Of a stretch of 64,000 bases of DNA, positions 16,201 to 25,993 are shown one piece after another (position 1 is the first letter of the stretch; each line of letters starts with the position of its first letter). The notes below the pieces were generated by a model. It searched no databases. It was not told where the DNA came from and saw nothing but the letters and a program-made list of their open reading frames with translations. Source of the DNA: an uncultured Lactobacillus sp. (GTDB taxonomy: Bacteria; Bacillota; Bacilli; Lactobacillales; Lactobacillaceae); NCBI GenBank assembly GCA_937874185.1, contig CALNAK010000022.1:62001-126000 (forward strand), read 5' to 3'. A program made the position numbers and the translations under genes.

Positions 16201-18993
16201 TTATTCGATGATCATACTCTTCTTGGCACTCTTGTGTAGCTTGTGCATGAAGGGTTTGAGTGGTTCGGTACATAACAAGCCCAACAAGTAAAAGACTACA
16301 CCAAAGGCTACTAATATAATAATATCTTTAGTGGCATTAGGCCAATATATTCCACCGACCGCTTCACGAATCAGGTTAACCGCATAGGTAAATGGTAGGT
16401 AAGGATTGATAAATCTAAAGAATCCATCAGATAGGACAACCGGGAAGTTACCACCGGCACCTGAAATTGATAGAACCAAGATAATGATACCAAGTCCTTT
16501 ACCAACTGTACCAAACATTTGTACCAGCGAGTAGAGAATTGAGATGAAGACGAAACTTACCAGCATACAGAAAAGCACTAACCAAACTTTTTGTTTTGTG
16601 TATGCGTGAATAATGAATAAGTTACCTAAAGCAGCTGCAATTGCTTGTAACTGGTTTAGGAAGGCGAAGGTCAAGTAACGACCGTTAAATCTTTGTTTGA
16701 AGGTATAACGATATTTTTGACGATCACTTAATTTGAAATGAACTGTGAAGACACTTGATAGAAGCAAAGCACCAACCCAGATACATAGAGCCAAGTAGAA
16801 TGGAGCACTGGCTGAACCGTAGTTAGGAACGTCATAAAGATCGACTTGTTTCAACTTAACAGGATTTGAGAAGAAGTTTGATTCCTTGTTAGCGTCAGAC
16901 TTCATCAACTTGATAATGGCACCAAGGTCGACATCTTTTTCACCCTTTTTCAACATTTTAGCTGAATGGTGAATGTCTTTCTTCAATGTAGGCCAATCTT
17001 TTTCGGCAAAGTCATTAGCAGTTGAAAGAGCCTGTTCTAGTTCTGGCGTCTTCGAGTTAACTAAGTTCAATGTAGTAGTCAATTCATTTTCAATTTGTGG
17101 TAATTGATAATTAGCAAAGAATGTTGCAGTAGCTAATTTATTTTTCAAAGTAGGGTAGTCGTTGTCGTAGAAGTCGTTAAGCAAACCAATTCCATTAACG
17201 ATGTTACCCATATTACCGTTCAACAATGTATTGGCATCATGAATTTCATTACCAACAGCAGGTAATTGTTTTTGGTACTTTTGAAGATATGCTAAAGCGG
17301 TTTTGAGAACACCTTGAGTGTTGTTCAAAAGTCCTGGAATAGCAGGGATGATGTCATTGTTGACTTGACCAATAGTTGATGCAGCATCTTTTAAGAAAGT
17401 ATCGATATTAGTAATAGTACTTGAAACACTACTCATGATATCGAGTCCCTTAATTTCTGTGACGCCAGCAGCAACTTTGTCAGCTTGAGCTTGAAGGTCA
17501 GTCAATTTATTTTGAAGTGCAGTTGTATCAAGATCATCGTAATTATTCAAAATATCATTAGCTTTGGCAGCTAAAGTATCACTTAAAGCGGCTAAATCAT
17601 TTAATCGTTGGATAGGCCTATCTAGGATAGTTGTCTTATCTCGGCCTAATTGTTCAGCAAGTCTATTAACTAAAGTTTGAAGATCAGTTAATGATGAAGC
17701 AACTTGACGACTGATTTGAGAAAGTTGTGCTGCATCTGAAGCAACGTTTTGAATAACCGTCTTCAATTGTTCCTTTAATTGTTCATTAGTTGGATCTTCT
17801 TTGATCCTATCAATTAAAGTACTAATGTTTCCTAGTGAAGTACTGATTTGTTTAGCAATGTTAAAGACCATTGATAAACCTGTATCAACAGTGGATTTGA
17901 TAACTGGTAAAGCTTGTTGAATCTTAGGAATCAATTCCTTCGAAGCTTTATCAGTTGCATTTTGTGCATCTTGACCAAGTTTTTGAATGTCAGGTACAAC
18001 ATTTTGAACTTTGTTAATAACATTGATTCCGTTCTCAACTTGATTGATACTTGTACCCATTAAATCAGAAATTTTACTAAAGTCGGAATCGACTTCGTTG
18101 ATTTGAGTACCAGCATTTTTGATTTCTGGAACCTTGCTTTGGAGATCCTTGGCAGCAGTGCTACCAGAATCAGCTAGTGGCAAGAAGTTATTTATATTAA
18201 CTAGCTTTTGTGCATCTTGATTTAATAATGGAATGTAACCATACATGTCGTTAGCTTCTTGTAACTTCGTGTTTAATTCAGGTACAACAGTATTGGCATG
18301 TTGAACTTTATCCATGATATCTTGCAGTTCAGGAAGATTATCATCGGTAGTTATTAATAATGTAGAAAGTCGTCTTAACATTGGTAGATTAGTTTCTAGA
18401 TCACCACCGGATTTGTTTAAGACTTTTGTTACGGTTTTACTGATAGTTCCCACGAATTCAGAAGAAATCGTGTTTTGTAGCGTTGTGGCCCCCGACTCGG
18501 TCAACTTCGGGGCGACAGCATTTATTTTTTGGTTAACCGAAAATACTAAAGTAGGTTTCTTGATATTACCTGATAAGAAACTGACAATATCTTTTGAGAA
18601 GTTCTTAGGCAAGTAAACACCCGCATAATAAGAACCGTCTTTAACTCCTTGGTCCAATTCTTTCTTTGAATCAACGAAAGTCCAACCTAATTTCTTGTTC
18701 TTTTTCAAATTGTCAATTAGTTGATCACCAATTTCAATTTTTTGTCCCTCAAGTTCAACTGGTTGGTCAGCAGAATAAACTGCAACTTTTAGATTACCTG
18801 TGTTTGAATAAGGATCCCATAGGGCCCAAACGTTAAACCAACAGTACAAACAAGGTAGAATAATCAAGGCCAACATTAGTAGCGTAGCGGGCTTTGACTG
18901 CATAGTTCTTTTTAGATCTAATTTAAATAGCTCCCAAGCTTTGATAGAAATCCCCTCCAAATCTCTTTTAAAAACTGCATGACGTATTGTCAT
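16201..18993 (-). CDS. YhgE/Pip family membrane protein
   Basis: 930 residues. One helix near the N-terminus (about 35-55, with LPCLYCWFNVWALWDPYSNT, the Pip signature) is followed by about 640 residues outside the membrane with heptad-like coiled-coil stretches. Five to six helices at the C-terminus resemble the ABC-2 membrane domain. Relatives include the lactococcal phage infection protein Pip, needed by c2-type phages, and ESX-linked YueB-like proteins. Here it probably sits at the cell surface; its normal role is not known. The ATG has no good ribosome site. A GGAGGGG lies about 12 codons inside but without a usual start codon after it, so the true N-terminus is open. Confidence 0.88.
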   Translation of the reverse strand: MTIRHAVFKRDLEGISIKAWELFKLDLKRTMQSKPATLLMLALIILPCLYCWFNVWALWDPYSNTGNLKVAVYSADQPVELEGQKIEIGDQLIDNLKKNKKLGWTFVDSKKELDQGVKDGSYYAGVYLPKNFSKDIVSFLSGNIKKPTLVFSVNQKINAVAPKLTESGATTLQNTISSEFVGTISKTVTKVLNKSGGDLETNLPMLRRLSTLLITTDDNLPELQDIMDKVQHANTVVPELNTKLQEANDMYGYIPLLNQDAQKLVNINNFLPLADSGSTAAKDLQSKVPEIKNAGTQINEVDSDFSKISDLMGTSINQVENGINVINKVQNVVPDIQKLGQDAQNATDKASKELIPKIQQALPVIKSTVDTGLSMVFNIAKQISTSLGNISTLIDRIKEDPTNEQLKEQLKTVIQNVASDAAQLSQISRQVASSLTDLQTLVNRLAEQLGRDKTTILDRPIQRLNDLAALSDTLAAKANDILNNYDDLDTTALQNKLTDLQAQADKVAAGVTEIKGLDIMSSVSSTITNIDTFLKDAASTIGQVNNDIIPAIPGLLNNTQGVLKTALAYLQKYQKQLPAVGNEIHDANTLLNGNMGNIVNGIGLLNDFYDNDYPTLKNKLATATFFANYQLPQIENELTTTLNLVNSKTPELEQALSTANDFAEKDWPTLKKDIHHSAKMLKKGEKDVDLGAIIKLMKSDANKESNFFSNPVKLKQVDLYDVPNYGSASAPFYLALCIWVGALLLSSVFTVHFKLSDRQKYRYTFKQRFNGRYLTFAFLNQLQAIAAALGNLFIIHAYTKQKVWLVLFCMLVSFVFISILYSLVQMFGTVGKGLGIIILVLSISGAGGNFPVVLSDGFFRFINPYLPFTYAVNLIREAVGGIYWPNATKDIIILVAFGVVFYLLGLLCTEPLKPFMHKLHKSAKKSMIIE

Positions 18994-19002
18994 TATATAA
19001 CG

Positions 19003-19760
19003 TTATGGTAGCGGATTATAGTAAATGAAACCGTTAACCATATCTAGGATCTCAGAGTCATCGTGAAGCATAGAATGCTCGGCGTTTGACCCTTTGATTA
19101 AGTACTCTGTATATTCAGTCACCCGAGGCTTCAAAATATACGAAATTGACTTTGCGGATGTAACGGAGATATATTTATCACTGTTCGAACGATCACCGAC
19201 GTTACCGTAAATGTTTAGTACACGCAAATCATCGGAAACACTGTTCCGATTCATAAAAATTCTAAAGTAAGTCGGACTCATAAAGGCTGGTCGACCATCT
19301 GGTTTGATGCGGTTCATGTTGGGAAGATCTCCCAGACCGAGTACACCATTAAATGGACCAGCAATAAGAACTAACTTTTTTAATCTAGGCATATAGGGAC
19401 GAAACTTTTCTTTTAAATTCACTAGTACAAGCGCTACAGCACCAAGTGAATGTCCAATTGCATCATATGTAGTAAATTCATGTTTAAGACGTAAGTCAAA
19501 TAGAAGCTTAGCTAACCAATATGCCATTTGGTTACTGCCAACCCACTTGTTTTGGAAAACAACTTGTACAATGGGATGTTCATCCTCAGTCCAAGCACCT
19601 TCATATGTAACTTTGCCTTTCCAATCAATATTTGCCTTGAGAAACTGTTCTTTGTGTTTATCGTTACACTCCAAAGCAGATTCAATCATCTTTTGTGTCG
19701 TATAGTCTCCACCACGGAATCCGTGGATGTAGAGAATCGGCCATTGCCCATTTTTCATAA
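19003..19760 (-). CDS. DUF915 alpha/beta hydrolase
   Basis: 252 residues from the ATG that follows GGGGTGA by 5 bases; the frame is open further upstream but without a ribosome site. The sequence starts near ILYIHGFRGGDYTT (oxyanion strand-loop) and has the nucleophile elbow AIGHSLGAVALVLV. A late histidine in NAEHSMLHDD completes a Ser-Asp-His triad. This fits DUF915, cell-surface or cytosolic hydrolases of lactobacilli. No signal peptide is evident with this start, so a cytosolic place is likely. The substrate is unknown. It lies 10 bases after the YhgE start on the same strand and may head that operon. Confidence 0.85.
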
Positions 19761-19826
19761 ATTCACCCCAACAACATATTATTATATAATTATTATTGAG
19801 AAAAATTAACCTAATGAGGTAGGACA

Positions 19827-20513
19827 TTGCAAAAATATTATGCAGTACGACATGGTAGACAACCAGGAATCTATGAAACATGGGCTGAATGTAAGGCTCA
19901 AGTCCAAGGATTTACTGGTGCCCGTTATAAAAGTTTCCCTAATAAAGAGGAAGCTCAAGAATTTATTAATGGAAAAGATTCTTATAGTAGTAGTAAAAAT
20001 CCATCCAAAAAGCAAAAAGTATCAAATATAAATGATTTTGATGTAATTGTTTATACCGATGGTGGATCAAGAAACCACGGTAATTTTAAAGGCGGCCATG
20101 TAAAAACATCTGATAAAGCCGCTTGGGCCTTTCATATCAGTAATCATGACCAGACATATGAAGGGACTGGCGGGGAATTTGGAGCGACAAATAACCGCAT
20201 GGAGATAATGGCCCTGATTCAGAGTATTAAACGATTAAATGAGTTAGAAATCAATCAACAAAATACGATATTTGTCTTAGATTCTCAATATGTTTTGAAC
20301 GCAATCACGAAAAATTGGTTGACGGGATGGAAGAAACGTGGCTATAAAAAGGCTGATGGCAGCGTTCCGGTCAATGTTGAATTATGGAAAGAGCTGGATT
20401 TATTGTTGCCAACTATTTCTAAAAAAACTTTTGAGTGGACTAAAGGTCATGCCACTAATGTTGGAAATAATCGAGTTGATGCTTTGTTGAACGATACTAT
20501 GGATAAGATGTGA
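19827..20513 (+). CDS. rnhA: Ribonuclease H with N-terminal viroplasmin domain
   Basis: 228 residues. The first 45 (KYYAVRHGRQPGIYETWAEC) form a caulimovirus viroplasmin/hybrid-binding domain that holds RNA-DNA duplexes. A short lysine-rich linker leads to the RNase H1 core with all four acidic residues: VYTDGGSRN, NNRMEIMAL, FVLDSQYV and NNRVDALLN. It cuts RNA in RNA-DNA hybrids during replication and R-loop removal. The start is TTG, placed by GAGGTAGGA just upstream. It is transcribed divergently from the DUF915 gene, 66 bases apart. Confidence 0.93.
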   Translation: MQKYYAVRHGRQPGIYETWAECKAQVQGFTGARYKSFPNKEEAQEFINGKDSYSSSKNPSKKQKVSNINDFDVIVYTDGGSRNHGNFKGGHVKTSDKAAWAFHISNHDQTYEGTGGEFGATNNRMEIMALIQSIKRLNELEINQQNTIFVLDSQYVLNAITKNWLTGWKKRGYKKADGSVPVNVELWKELDLLLPTISKKTFEWTKGHATNVGNNRVDALLNDTMDKM

Positions 20514-20531
20514 GATTTAATTTTACGAATT

Positions 20532-20576
20532 TAAAGAGTTTGAAACGATGTTAATCATGTTTCAAACTTTTTTTGT
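20532..20576 (+). terminator. Terminator of rnhA
   Basis: AGTTTGAAAC pairs with GTTTCAAACT around a 12-base loop and is followed by seven T residues. Confidence 0.85.
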
Positions 20577-20672
20577 TTAAAAAAATTCAATAATTGTTAA
20601 ACTGTAGATAATGATTCTTATATTTAAACAGTGCTTAAATTTTTATCTAGTGTTTAAAAAGGTGTAAACAAA

Positions 20673-23237
20673 ATGGCAAAATCAGTTGATAAAGTATATG
20701 AGATTATAAAGAAAAACAGTCACAATGACTGGATCAGTACGAAAGAAGTTGCTGATCTTGCTGAATTAAGCAGAAGTGTCATAAGTATTTATTTATCGCA
20801 ATTATTTAAGGACGGTAAGCTGGTTAAAAAGACTGGTCGGCCCGTTTTGTGGAAATTATCCAATACTAATGAACCATTTGGAAATTTAATCGGTCATTCA
20901 GGCAGTTTAAAGGATGTTGTTAAAAGATGTCAGGAATCCATTGTTTATCCACCAAATGGTTTTCCAATAATAATTACTGGACCAAGTGGTGTTGGAAAGA
21001 GTTTTTTGGCACGGGACATCTATCGTGAAGCAAAGGATTTAAAAGTAATAAATGACGATGCAAAGTTTGTAACGTTGAACGCTGCCGATTATGCTAATAA
21101 CCCCGATTTGCTTTCTTCAGTTTTATTTGGCTATAAAAAAGGTGCTTTTACTGGTGCGAATGTTGATACGCCAGGCCTGATTGATCAAGCCAATAATGGT
21201 TACTTTTTCTTAGATGAGGTCCATCGTTTGCCACAAGAGAGTCAAGAAAAACTATTTTCTTTACTTGATTTAGGTAAATTTTATCCACTTGGTGAAAATG
21301 AGGTTGCGCATAAAGTTAATGTAAGATTTATCTTTGCGACAACAGAGAATTTGGATAACTTCTTATTGAAGACGTTTGTTAGACGTGTTCCTTTGAATAT
21401 TGCTTTACCAGCATTCAAGGACAGACCATTAACAGAAAGACTATCCTTAATAACTAACGCTTTTAAAGAAGAAGCTAAACGTGTTGATAGAAAATTTGTG
21501 GTTTCCAATGAGATCATTGAGAAACTGTTGCATAATGATGATCCTGGAAATATCGGTTCAATGGAAAATAAAGTTAAATTATTATGTGCTTCGGCTTATA
21601 CCGACGATTCTCAGAGTGAAAAGATTTATATTAGTTCAGAGACAGATAATGTGGATTCAATCACTGTTGGCAAGGATTTTAATGTTAATGACTTCGGATC
21701 AATTGAAGATAAAACTTATCAACTTTTGAGTGAAGTTTATTCGGATTTATTAAAGTCAATGGATAATAATGAGGGTATTTCTGATCAAATACTTTTAGCA
21801 ATGAAATTCTTGAAGAAAATTCAATACTTAATGGATGATAGTTTAATCAACTATATGAAGAATAAAATTGAGTATGGTATTAAGAATGTATTGACTAAGA
21901 AATACGGTATTCGTTTGAGTCCTACGGATGATGAAATTTCACAAATTAGTTTTGGGTTGTCACTGTATTTCTTGATTGGTAGTAAAAAAATTGATACGAC
22001 TGAAATTAAGGAAAAATTTGAAGAGTTATATCCGAGGACAATGTATGTATATAATCAGTTTTTGAATTCGATAACAAAGAATCAAAATTTGAAGTCGCTT
22101 GGTGTAATTTGGATGCTCCTATTGTTTAAGAATAAAATTAAGCAGATAGAGAGTATTAAATATACCGGAATTATCTTAGCCCACGGTGATAGCACAGCAA
22201 CTAGTATTCAAAGTGTTGTTAATAATTTATGTGGAAATTATATTTATGAAGCTTTTGATATGCCGATTGATGTCTCCATTCATGAGATTAACGATTATGT
22301 TCAAAAATATATTAAGAACCAGAAAGATAATGAACATAAGGGAATATTTGTTTTATTCGATATGGGTTCATTAACTCAAATGTTCTCAGAAATAAAGAAG
22401 TATTCGAACTGTGAATTGTTAGTTATTAATAATGTGACTACGGCAACTGCTCTAGATGTTGGTATCAGAGTTCAAAGAAATGATTCTTTTAAAGATATTA
22501 CTAATGCGGCAAATAGATTTGGGGATGCTTCAGGAACACAGTATTATGAAGGATTGTCTGATACATCTAATATTGTTGTGTCGTGTATGTCCGGTGTCGG
22601 ATTGTCAGAAGAAATTAAAAGAATGATGCTAGAGAGTCTATCCAATAAATTTAAAATTATTACGATGGACTATAAGGATTTGAAGCAAACGCTTGAGAAT
22701 CATGAACAAAAATTCTTTGATAAAACTAAGTTTGTGGTAACGACAACTGATATAGATACCAATTTGGATATGAATATTATCAACATTTACGACATTATGG
22801 AAAAGACTGGTTATGTTAGATTTGAAAAGCTGTTACTTGATTCAGGTGAACAACGACCAAATATTGAAGCTTTAATGGATAAAATGTTGAAATTCTTTAC
22901 CATTGAGGGAATAAAAGATAGATTACAATTTCTGAATCCTGATGTTGTAATTGATGAAGTTCAACTTATAACAAAGAAGTATCAAGATTATTATGATATT
23001 TCGTTAGATGGTAAAACTAAATTGAATCTTTATATGCATTTATCATTAATGATAGAAAGAATGCTAGTTAATTCCAGAACTAGAGAAGATCCAAGTGTTT
23101 CATTTGAAGGTGAGAAGGAGAAAGAATTCTATTCAGTTTCAAAGACTATCTTTAAAGGAATCGAAATGAAGTATAACTTCCAAGTTAATGACTATGAAAT
23201 TTCGTTGATGTATCAACTTCTACATTCATATATTTAA
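20673..23237 (+). CDS. levR: LevR/ManR-type sigma-54 dependent PTS transcription activator
   Basis: 854 residues in the LevR layout. An N-terminal helix-turn-helix (about 15-60) is followed by a sigma-54 AAA+ domain with Walker A GPSGVGKS (103-110), the RNA-polymerase loop GAFTGA (157-162) and Walker B FFLDEVHR. Then come a PTS regulation domain (about 345-445), an EIIA(Man)-like domain with GIILAHGDSTATS (H504), an EIIB-like domain with CMSGVG (C638) and a C-terminal PRD. PTS phosphorylation of these histidines and the cysteine would tune activity with sugar flux. The gene sits just upstream of a sigma-54 promoter and a mannose-family PTS operon, its obvious target. The sigma-54 factor itself is not in this window. 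Confidence 0.95.
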   Translation: MAKSVDKVYEIIKKNSHNDWISTKEVADLAELSRSVISIYLSQLFKDGKLVKKTGRPVLWKLSNTNEPFGNLIGHSGSLKDVVKRCQESIVYPPNGFPIIITGPSGVGKSFLARDIYREAKDLKVINDDAKFVTLNAADYANNPDLLSSVLFGYKKGAFTGANVDTPGLIDQANNGYFFLDEVHRLPQESQEKLFSLLDLGKFYPLGENEVAHKVNVRFIFATTENLDNFLLKTFVRRVPLNIALPAFKDRPLTERLSLITNAFKEEAKRVDRKFVVSNEIIEKLLHNDDPGNIGSMENKVKLLCASAYTDDSQSEKIYISSETDNVDSITVGKDFNVNDFGSIEDKTYQLLSEVYSDLLKSMDNNEGISDQILLAMKFLKKIQYLMDDSLINYMKNKIEYGIKNVLTKKYGIRLSPTDDEISQISFGLSLYFLIGSKKIDTTEIKEKFEELYPRTMYVYNQFLNSITKNQNLKSLGVIWMLLLFKNKIKQIESIKYTGIILAHGDSTATSIQSVVNNLCGNYIYEAFDMPIDVSIHEINDYVQKYIKNQKDNEHKGIFVLFDMGSLTQMFSEIKKYSNCELLVINNVTTATALDVGIRVQRNDSFKDITNAANRFGDASGTQYYEGLSDTSNIVVSCMSGVGLSEEIKRMMLESLSNKFKIITMDYKDLKQTLENHEQKFFDKTKFVVTTTDIDTNLDMNIINIYDIMEKTGYVRFEKLLLDSGEQRPNIEALMDKMLKFFTIEGIKDRLQFLNPDVVIDEVQLITKKYQDYYDISLDGKTKLNLYMHLSLMIERMLVNSRTREDPSVSFEGEKEKEFYSVSKTIFKGIEMKYNFQVNDYEISLMYQLLHSYI

Positions 23238-23241
23238 AAAT

Positions 23242-23278
23242 GTAAGTGCTTAACTAAAATTAAGCACTTATTTTTTTT
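23242..23278 (+). terminator. Terminator of levR
   Basis: TAAGTGCTTAA pairs with TTAAGCACTTA around a 5-base loop, followed by eight T residues, isolating levR from the sigma-54 promoter 38 bases downstream. Confidence 0.85.
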
Positions 23279-23315
23279 GCTTTTTAAAAACCTAACTTAA
23301 TAGTCTTTATGAAAG

Positions 23316-23332
23316 TTGGCACGTAACTTGCT
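23316..23332 (+). promoter_or_regulatory. Sigma-54 (-24/-12) promoter of the mannose-family PTS operon
   Basis: TTGGCAC-5 bases-TTGCT matches the sigma-54 consensus TGGCAC-N5-TTGC exactly, with correct spacing. It lies about 30 bases before the EIIA start codon and directly after the activator gene. Established knowledge of LevR-type systems supports it as the only main promoter of the PTS genes. Confidence 0.95.
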
Positions 23333-23361
23333 TATATAAAAGTGAGGGGAGTAAATAAACT

Positions 23362-23787
23362 ATGAAGAAAATAATTGTTGCCTCACATGGAAGCATGGCA
23401 GAGGGAATGAAGAACACAATTGAACTTTTTGCGGGTCAGAACAAAAATGTTAGTTATATTTCCGCATATACAAAGAAGAACGATGATTTGAATGAAACGA
23501 TTGATAAACTTTTCGATTCATTCAATGAAGATGATAAAGTAATAATTTTTACGGATTTGATGGGTGGAAGCGTAAATCAACGTTTTACTGTTAAAGCTCA
23601 AAATAATAATAATGTCTTCATAATTTATGGATTTAATTTACCTATCGTAATTGAAGCAATTTTATCCAATGAAGATGTTACTAAGGATTACTTAAAGAAG
23701 TTAGTTGATGTTGGTAAGAACAGCATTGGACTTGTAGATTTTGAAGAAAACGAATCAAAAAATGATAGTGAAGATTTTTTCAATTAG
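23362..23787 (+). CDS. PTS mannose-family EIIA component
   Basis: 141 residues with the EIIA(Man) start KKIIVASHGSMAEGM, where H9 accepts phosphate from HPr, and the conserved FTDLMGGSVNQRF. It is a cytosolic phosphocarrier that passes phosphate to the EIIB encoded next. An acidic tail (residues 120-141) follows the core. First gene of the operon driven by the sigma-54 promoter, with GAGGGGAG before its ATG. Split EIIA and EIIB, rather than a fused EIIAB, is typical of LevR-controlled levan/sorbose-like systems. Confidence 0.94.
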   Translation: MKKIIVASHGSMAEGMKNTIELFAGQNKNVSYISAYTKKNDDLNETIDKLFDSFNEDDKVIIFTDLMGGSVNQRFTVKAQNNNNVFIIYGFNLPIVIEAILSNEDVTKDYLKKLVDVGKNSIGLVDFEENESKNDSEDFFN

Positions 23788-23799
23788 GAGGAAATAAAA

Positions 23800-24291
23800 A
23801 TGATTAAAATTATGAGAGTTGACGAAAGATTAATACATGGACAAATCGCAATGGTTTGGTCAAAGGAAATGAGTATCGATGGTATTGTTGTCGCAAATGA
23901 CGCTACCGCCGCTAATGAAACACAACAAATGGCTTTGAAGATGGCCGTGCCTTCAGGAATTAAAGTAATTATAAAAAGTGTTGATGGTGCTATTGCTCTA
24001 TTAAATGATGAACGTGCTAAGAACATGAAATTATTTGTTTTAGTTAGAACTGTTGGCGATGCTGAAAAATTAGCTGAAAAAGTTTCAGACATTGATTATG
24101 TCAACTTAGGTAATGTTGGTAAGGCTTCAACTGATTCAAAAACAACTTTGACACAATTCGTTATGTTGACTGATCCAGAAATTTCTTCATTGAAGAAGTT
24201 AGTAGAAATTTATCCTGAAACGGCTTTGCAAAACTTACCAAGTGATAAAAAAGAAAAAGCTACTGATTTTATTAAGAAATTGAATCTATAA
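23800..24291 (+). CDS. PTS mannose-family EIIB component
   Basis: 163 residues. The active-site loop reads RVDERLIHGQIAMVW, with H13 as the phosphorylated histidine that hands phosphate to the incoming sugar. TLTQFVMLTDPE and YPETALQNLPSDKK match the EIIB(Man/Sor) C-terminal half. It lies 12 bases after EIIA with AGGAGG before the ATG. Together with EIIC and EIID it forms the specificity part of the permease. Confidence 0.94.
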   Translation: MIKIMRVDERLIHGQIAMVWSKEMSIDGIVVANDATAANETQQMALKMAVPSGIKVIIKSVDGAIALLNDERAKNMKLFVLVRTVGDAEKLAEKVSDIDYVNLGNVGKASTDSKTTLTQFVMLTDPEISSLKKLVEIYPETALQNLPSDKKEKATDFIKKLNL

Positions 24292-24318
24292 GACTATTAC
24301 AGATGAGGAGAAATAAAA

Positions 24319-25146
24319 ATGTATGAAGCATTTGCTGTTGCTATAGTTGTCTTTCTAACCGTTGGTGGCCAAGAATTACTTGGGTTCACTATGTTAGGTA
24401 GACCAATTGTTATTGGACCATTAATCGGTCTATTACTTGGGGATGTTAAAACTGGTTTGATGATTGGTGCATCTCTAGAAACTATTTTTATGGGTATTGT
24501 AAATATCGGTGGTGCTAGTGCTGCTGAACCAGGACTAGCCAGTGCTTTAGCTGTTGCTTTTGCCATCATCATGCATGGTGGTCTAGGAGTAGCATTACCA
24601 CTTGCTATTCCATTAGGTATTATTGGATTACAAATTAAAACTTTGATTTATGTTGTTATTGTTGGACCTTTCGCAAGTAAGTTTGACAGTATGGCTGCTA
24701 AGGGTAACCAAAAAGGTATTGTCAGGTTGCACTTTGGTCTATGGGCTCTTCAATGGTTCATTTATTCATTGATTCCATTCTTTGCTATGTTATTTGGTTC
24801 AGAAGCAACACAGGCCGTTCTAAAAATGATTCCAAATATTATCGTTCATGGCTTGTCAGTTGCCGGAAATGTTTTACCTGCAGTAGGTATGGCAATGTTG
24901 ATGAAGATCCTTTGGGATAAGAATATATCCGCATTCTACTTCTTAGGATTCTTGATGGTCGCATACTTGAAGATGCCACTAATTGCCGTAGCCGTTATGG
25001 GTGCCATTATTGCGATTATTGTTGCTCAAAGAGATTATCAATTACATAATCTCAGTCAAAAAGTTTCAAGTAAACAAGTTGCTACACAAGCAGCTCCTAC
25101 CACAGAAACAAAAGATGAACAGGAAAATGATGATTTCTTTGATTAA
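24319..25146 (+). CDS. PTS mannose-family EIIC component
   Basis: 275 residues with about seven to eight hydrophobic segments; GQELLGFTMLGRPIVIGPLI and GASLETIFMGIVNIGGA are typical EIIC(Man/Sor) signatures. The C-terminal tail is polar and acidic (TETKDEQENDDFFD). It forms the sugar path in the membrane with EIID. 27 bases separate it from EIIB, with AGGAGAAA before the ATG. Mannose-family EIIC/EIID pairs are also receptors for class IIa bacteriocins; this is family knowledge, not shown here. Confidence 0.94.
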   Translation: MYEAFAVAIVVFLTVGGQELLGFTMLGRPIVIGPLIGLLLGDVKTGLMIGASLETIFMGIVNIGGASAAEPGLASALAVAFAIIMHGGLGVALPLAIPLGIIGLQIKTLIYVVIVGPFASKFDSMAAKGNQKGIVRLHFGLWALQWFIYSLIPFFAMLFGSEATQAVLKMIPNIIVHGLSVAGNVLPAVGMAMLMKILWDKNISAFYFLGFLMVAYLKMPLIAVAVMGAIIAIIVAQRDYQLHNLSQKVSSKQVATQAAPTTETKDEQENDDFFD

Positions 25147-25165
25147 TGATTAGGAGAGAAATATT

Positions 25166-25993
25166 ATGAGCAAAATTTCAAAAGATATGACAAAAGATGA
25201 GAAGAAATTAACTAGACAAATGTTCTGGCGTTCTTTCACCTTGTACTCAGCTGTTACACCTGCTAAACAAGGTGCTTCTGGTTTTGAGTATTCTATGTTG
25301 CCATTTATAAATAAATTCTATAAAAAAGAACAAGATAAAAAAGATGCTATGGTTCGTCAAATGTCATACTTCAATACAAACCTTGCAATGGCACCGTTTG
25401 TTATGGGTGTTACGGCATCTATGGAGAAACAGAATAGTGAGAATGATGACTTTAATGCCGAATCAATCAACGCTATTAAAACCAGTTTGATGGGTCCTTT
25501 AGCAGGTATTGGTGATTCAATTTTTTGGGGTGTTTTGAGAGTTATCGCTGCCGGAATTGCTATAAGTTTAGCAAAAACTGGTAACATCGCAGCCCCATTT
25601 GTTTTCTTACTGTTATTTAATATTCCCGTTCAATTAGTTCGTTGGTATGGCGGTCAACTTGGATATACTTTAGGTTCAAATTATATTGGTGAATTGTACG
25701 AAAAGGGTCTTATCAATATTTTGACAAAAGCCGCCAGTATTGTTGGTTTAATGATGGTTGGTGCCATGACAAGTAACATGGTCAAATTTGATCTTAAATG
25801 GAATATGGTCATGGGTGGTAAGACGATTCTAAAATCTCAACAAATGTTGGATCAAATTTTCGTCGGAATTCTACCATTATCAATCACACTTTTATGCTTC
25901 TGGTTGTTAAAGAAAAAGAATGTTTCTATTAACTGGTTAATTCTTGGAACAATTGTCATTGCCGTTGTCTTGGCTTTGTTAGGTATTGTCTAA
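25166..25993 (+). CDS. PTS mannose-family EIID component
   Basis: 275 residues. It starts with a cytosolic amphipathic part (LTRQMFWRSFTLYSA), then FMGV-type loops, SLMGPLAGIGDSIFWGVLR, the clear EIID signature, and several C-terminal helices. The stop codon overlaps the ATG of the glucosidase gene (TAATG), so the two are translationally coupled. AGGAGAG precedes its own ATG. Confidence 0.94.
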   Translation: MSKISKDMTKDEKKLTRQMFWRSFTLYSAVTPAKQGASGFEYSMLPFINKFYKKEQDKKDAMVRQMSYFNTNLAMAPFVMGVTASMEKQNSENDDFNAESINAIKTSLMGPLAGIGDSIFWGVLRVIAAGIAISLAKTGNIAAPFVFLLLFNIPVQLVRWYGGQLGYTLGSNYIGELYEKGLINILTKAASIVGLMMVGAMTSNMVKFDLKWNMVMGGKTILKSQQMLDQIFVGILPLSITLLCFWLLKKKNVSINWLILGTIVIAVVLALLGIV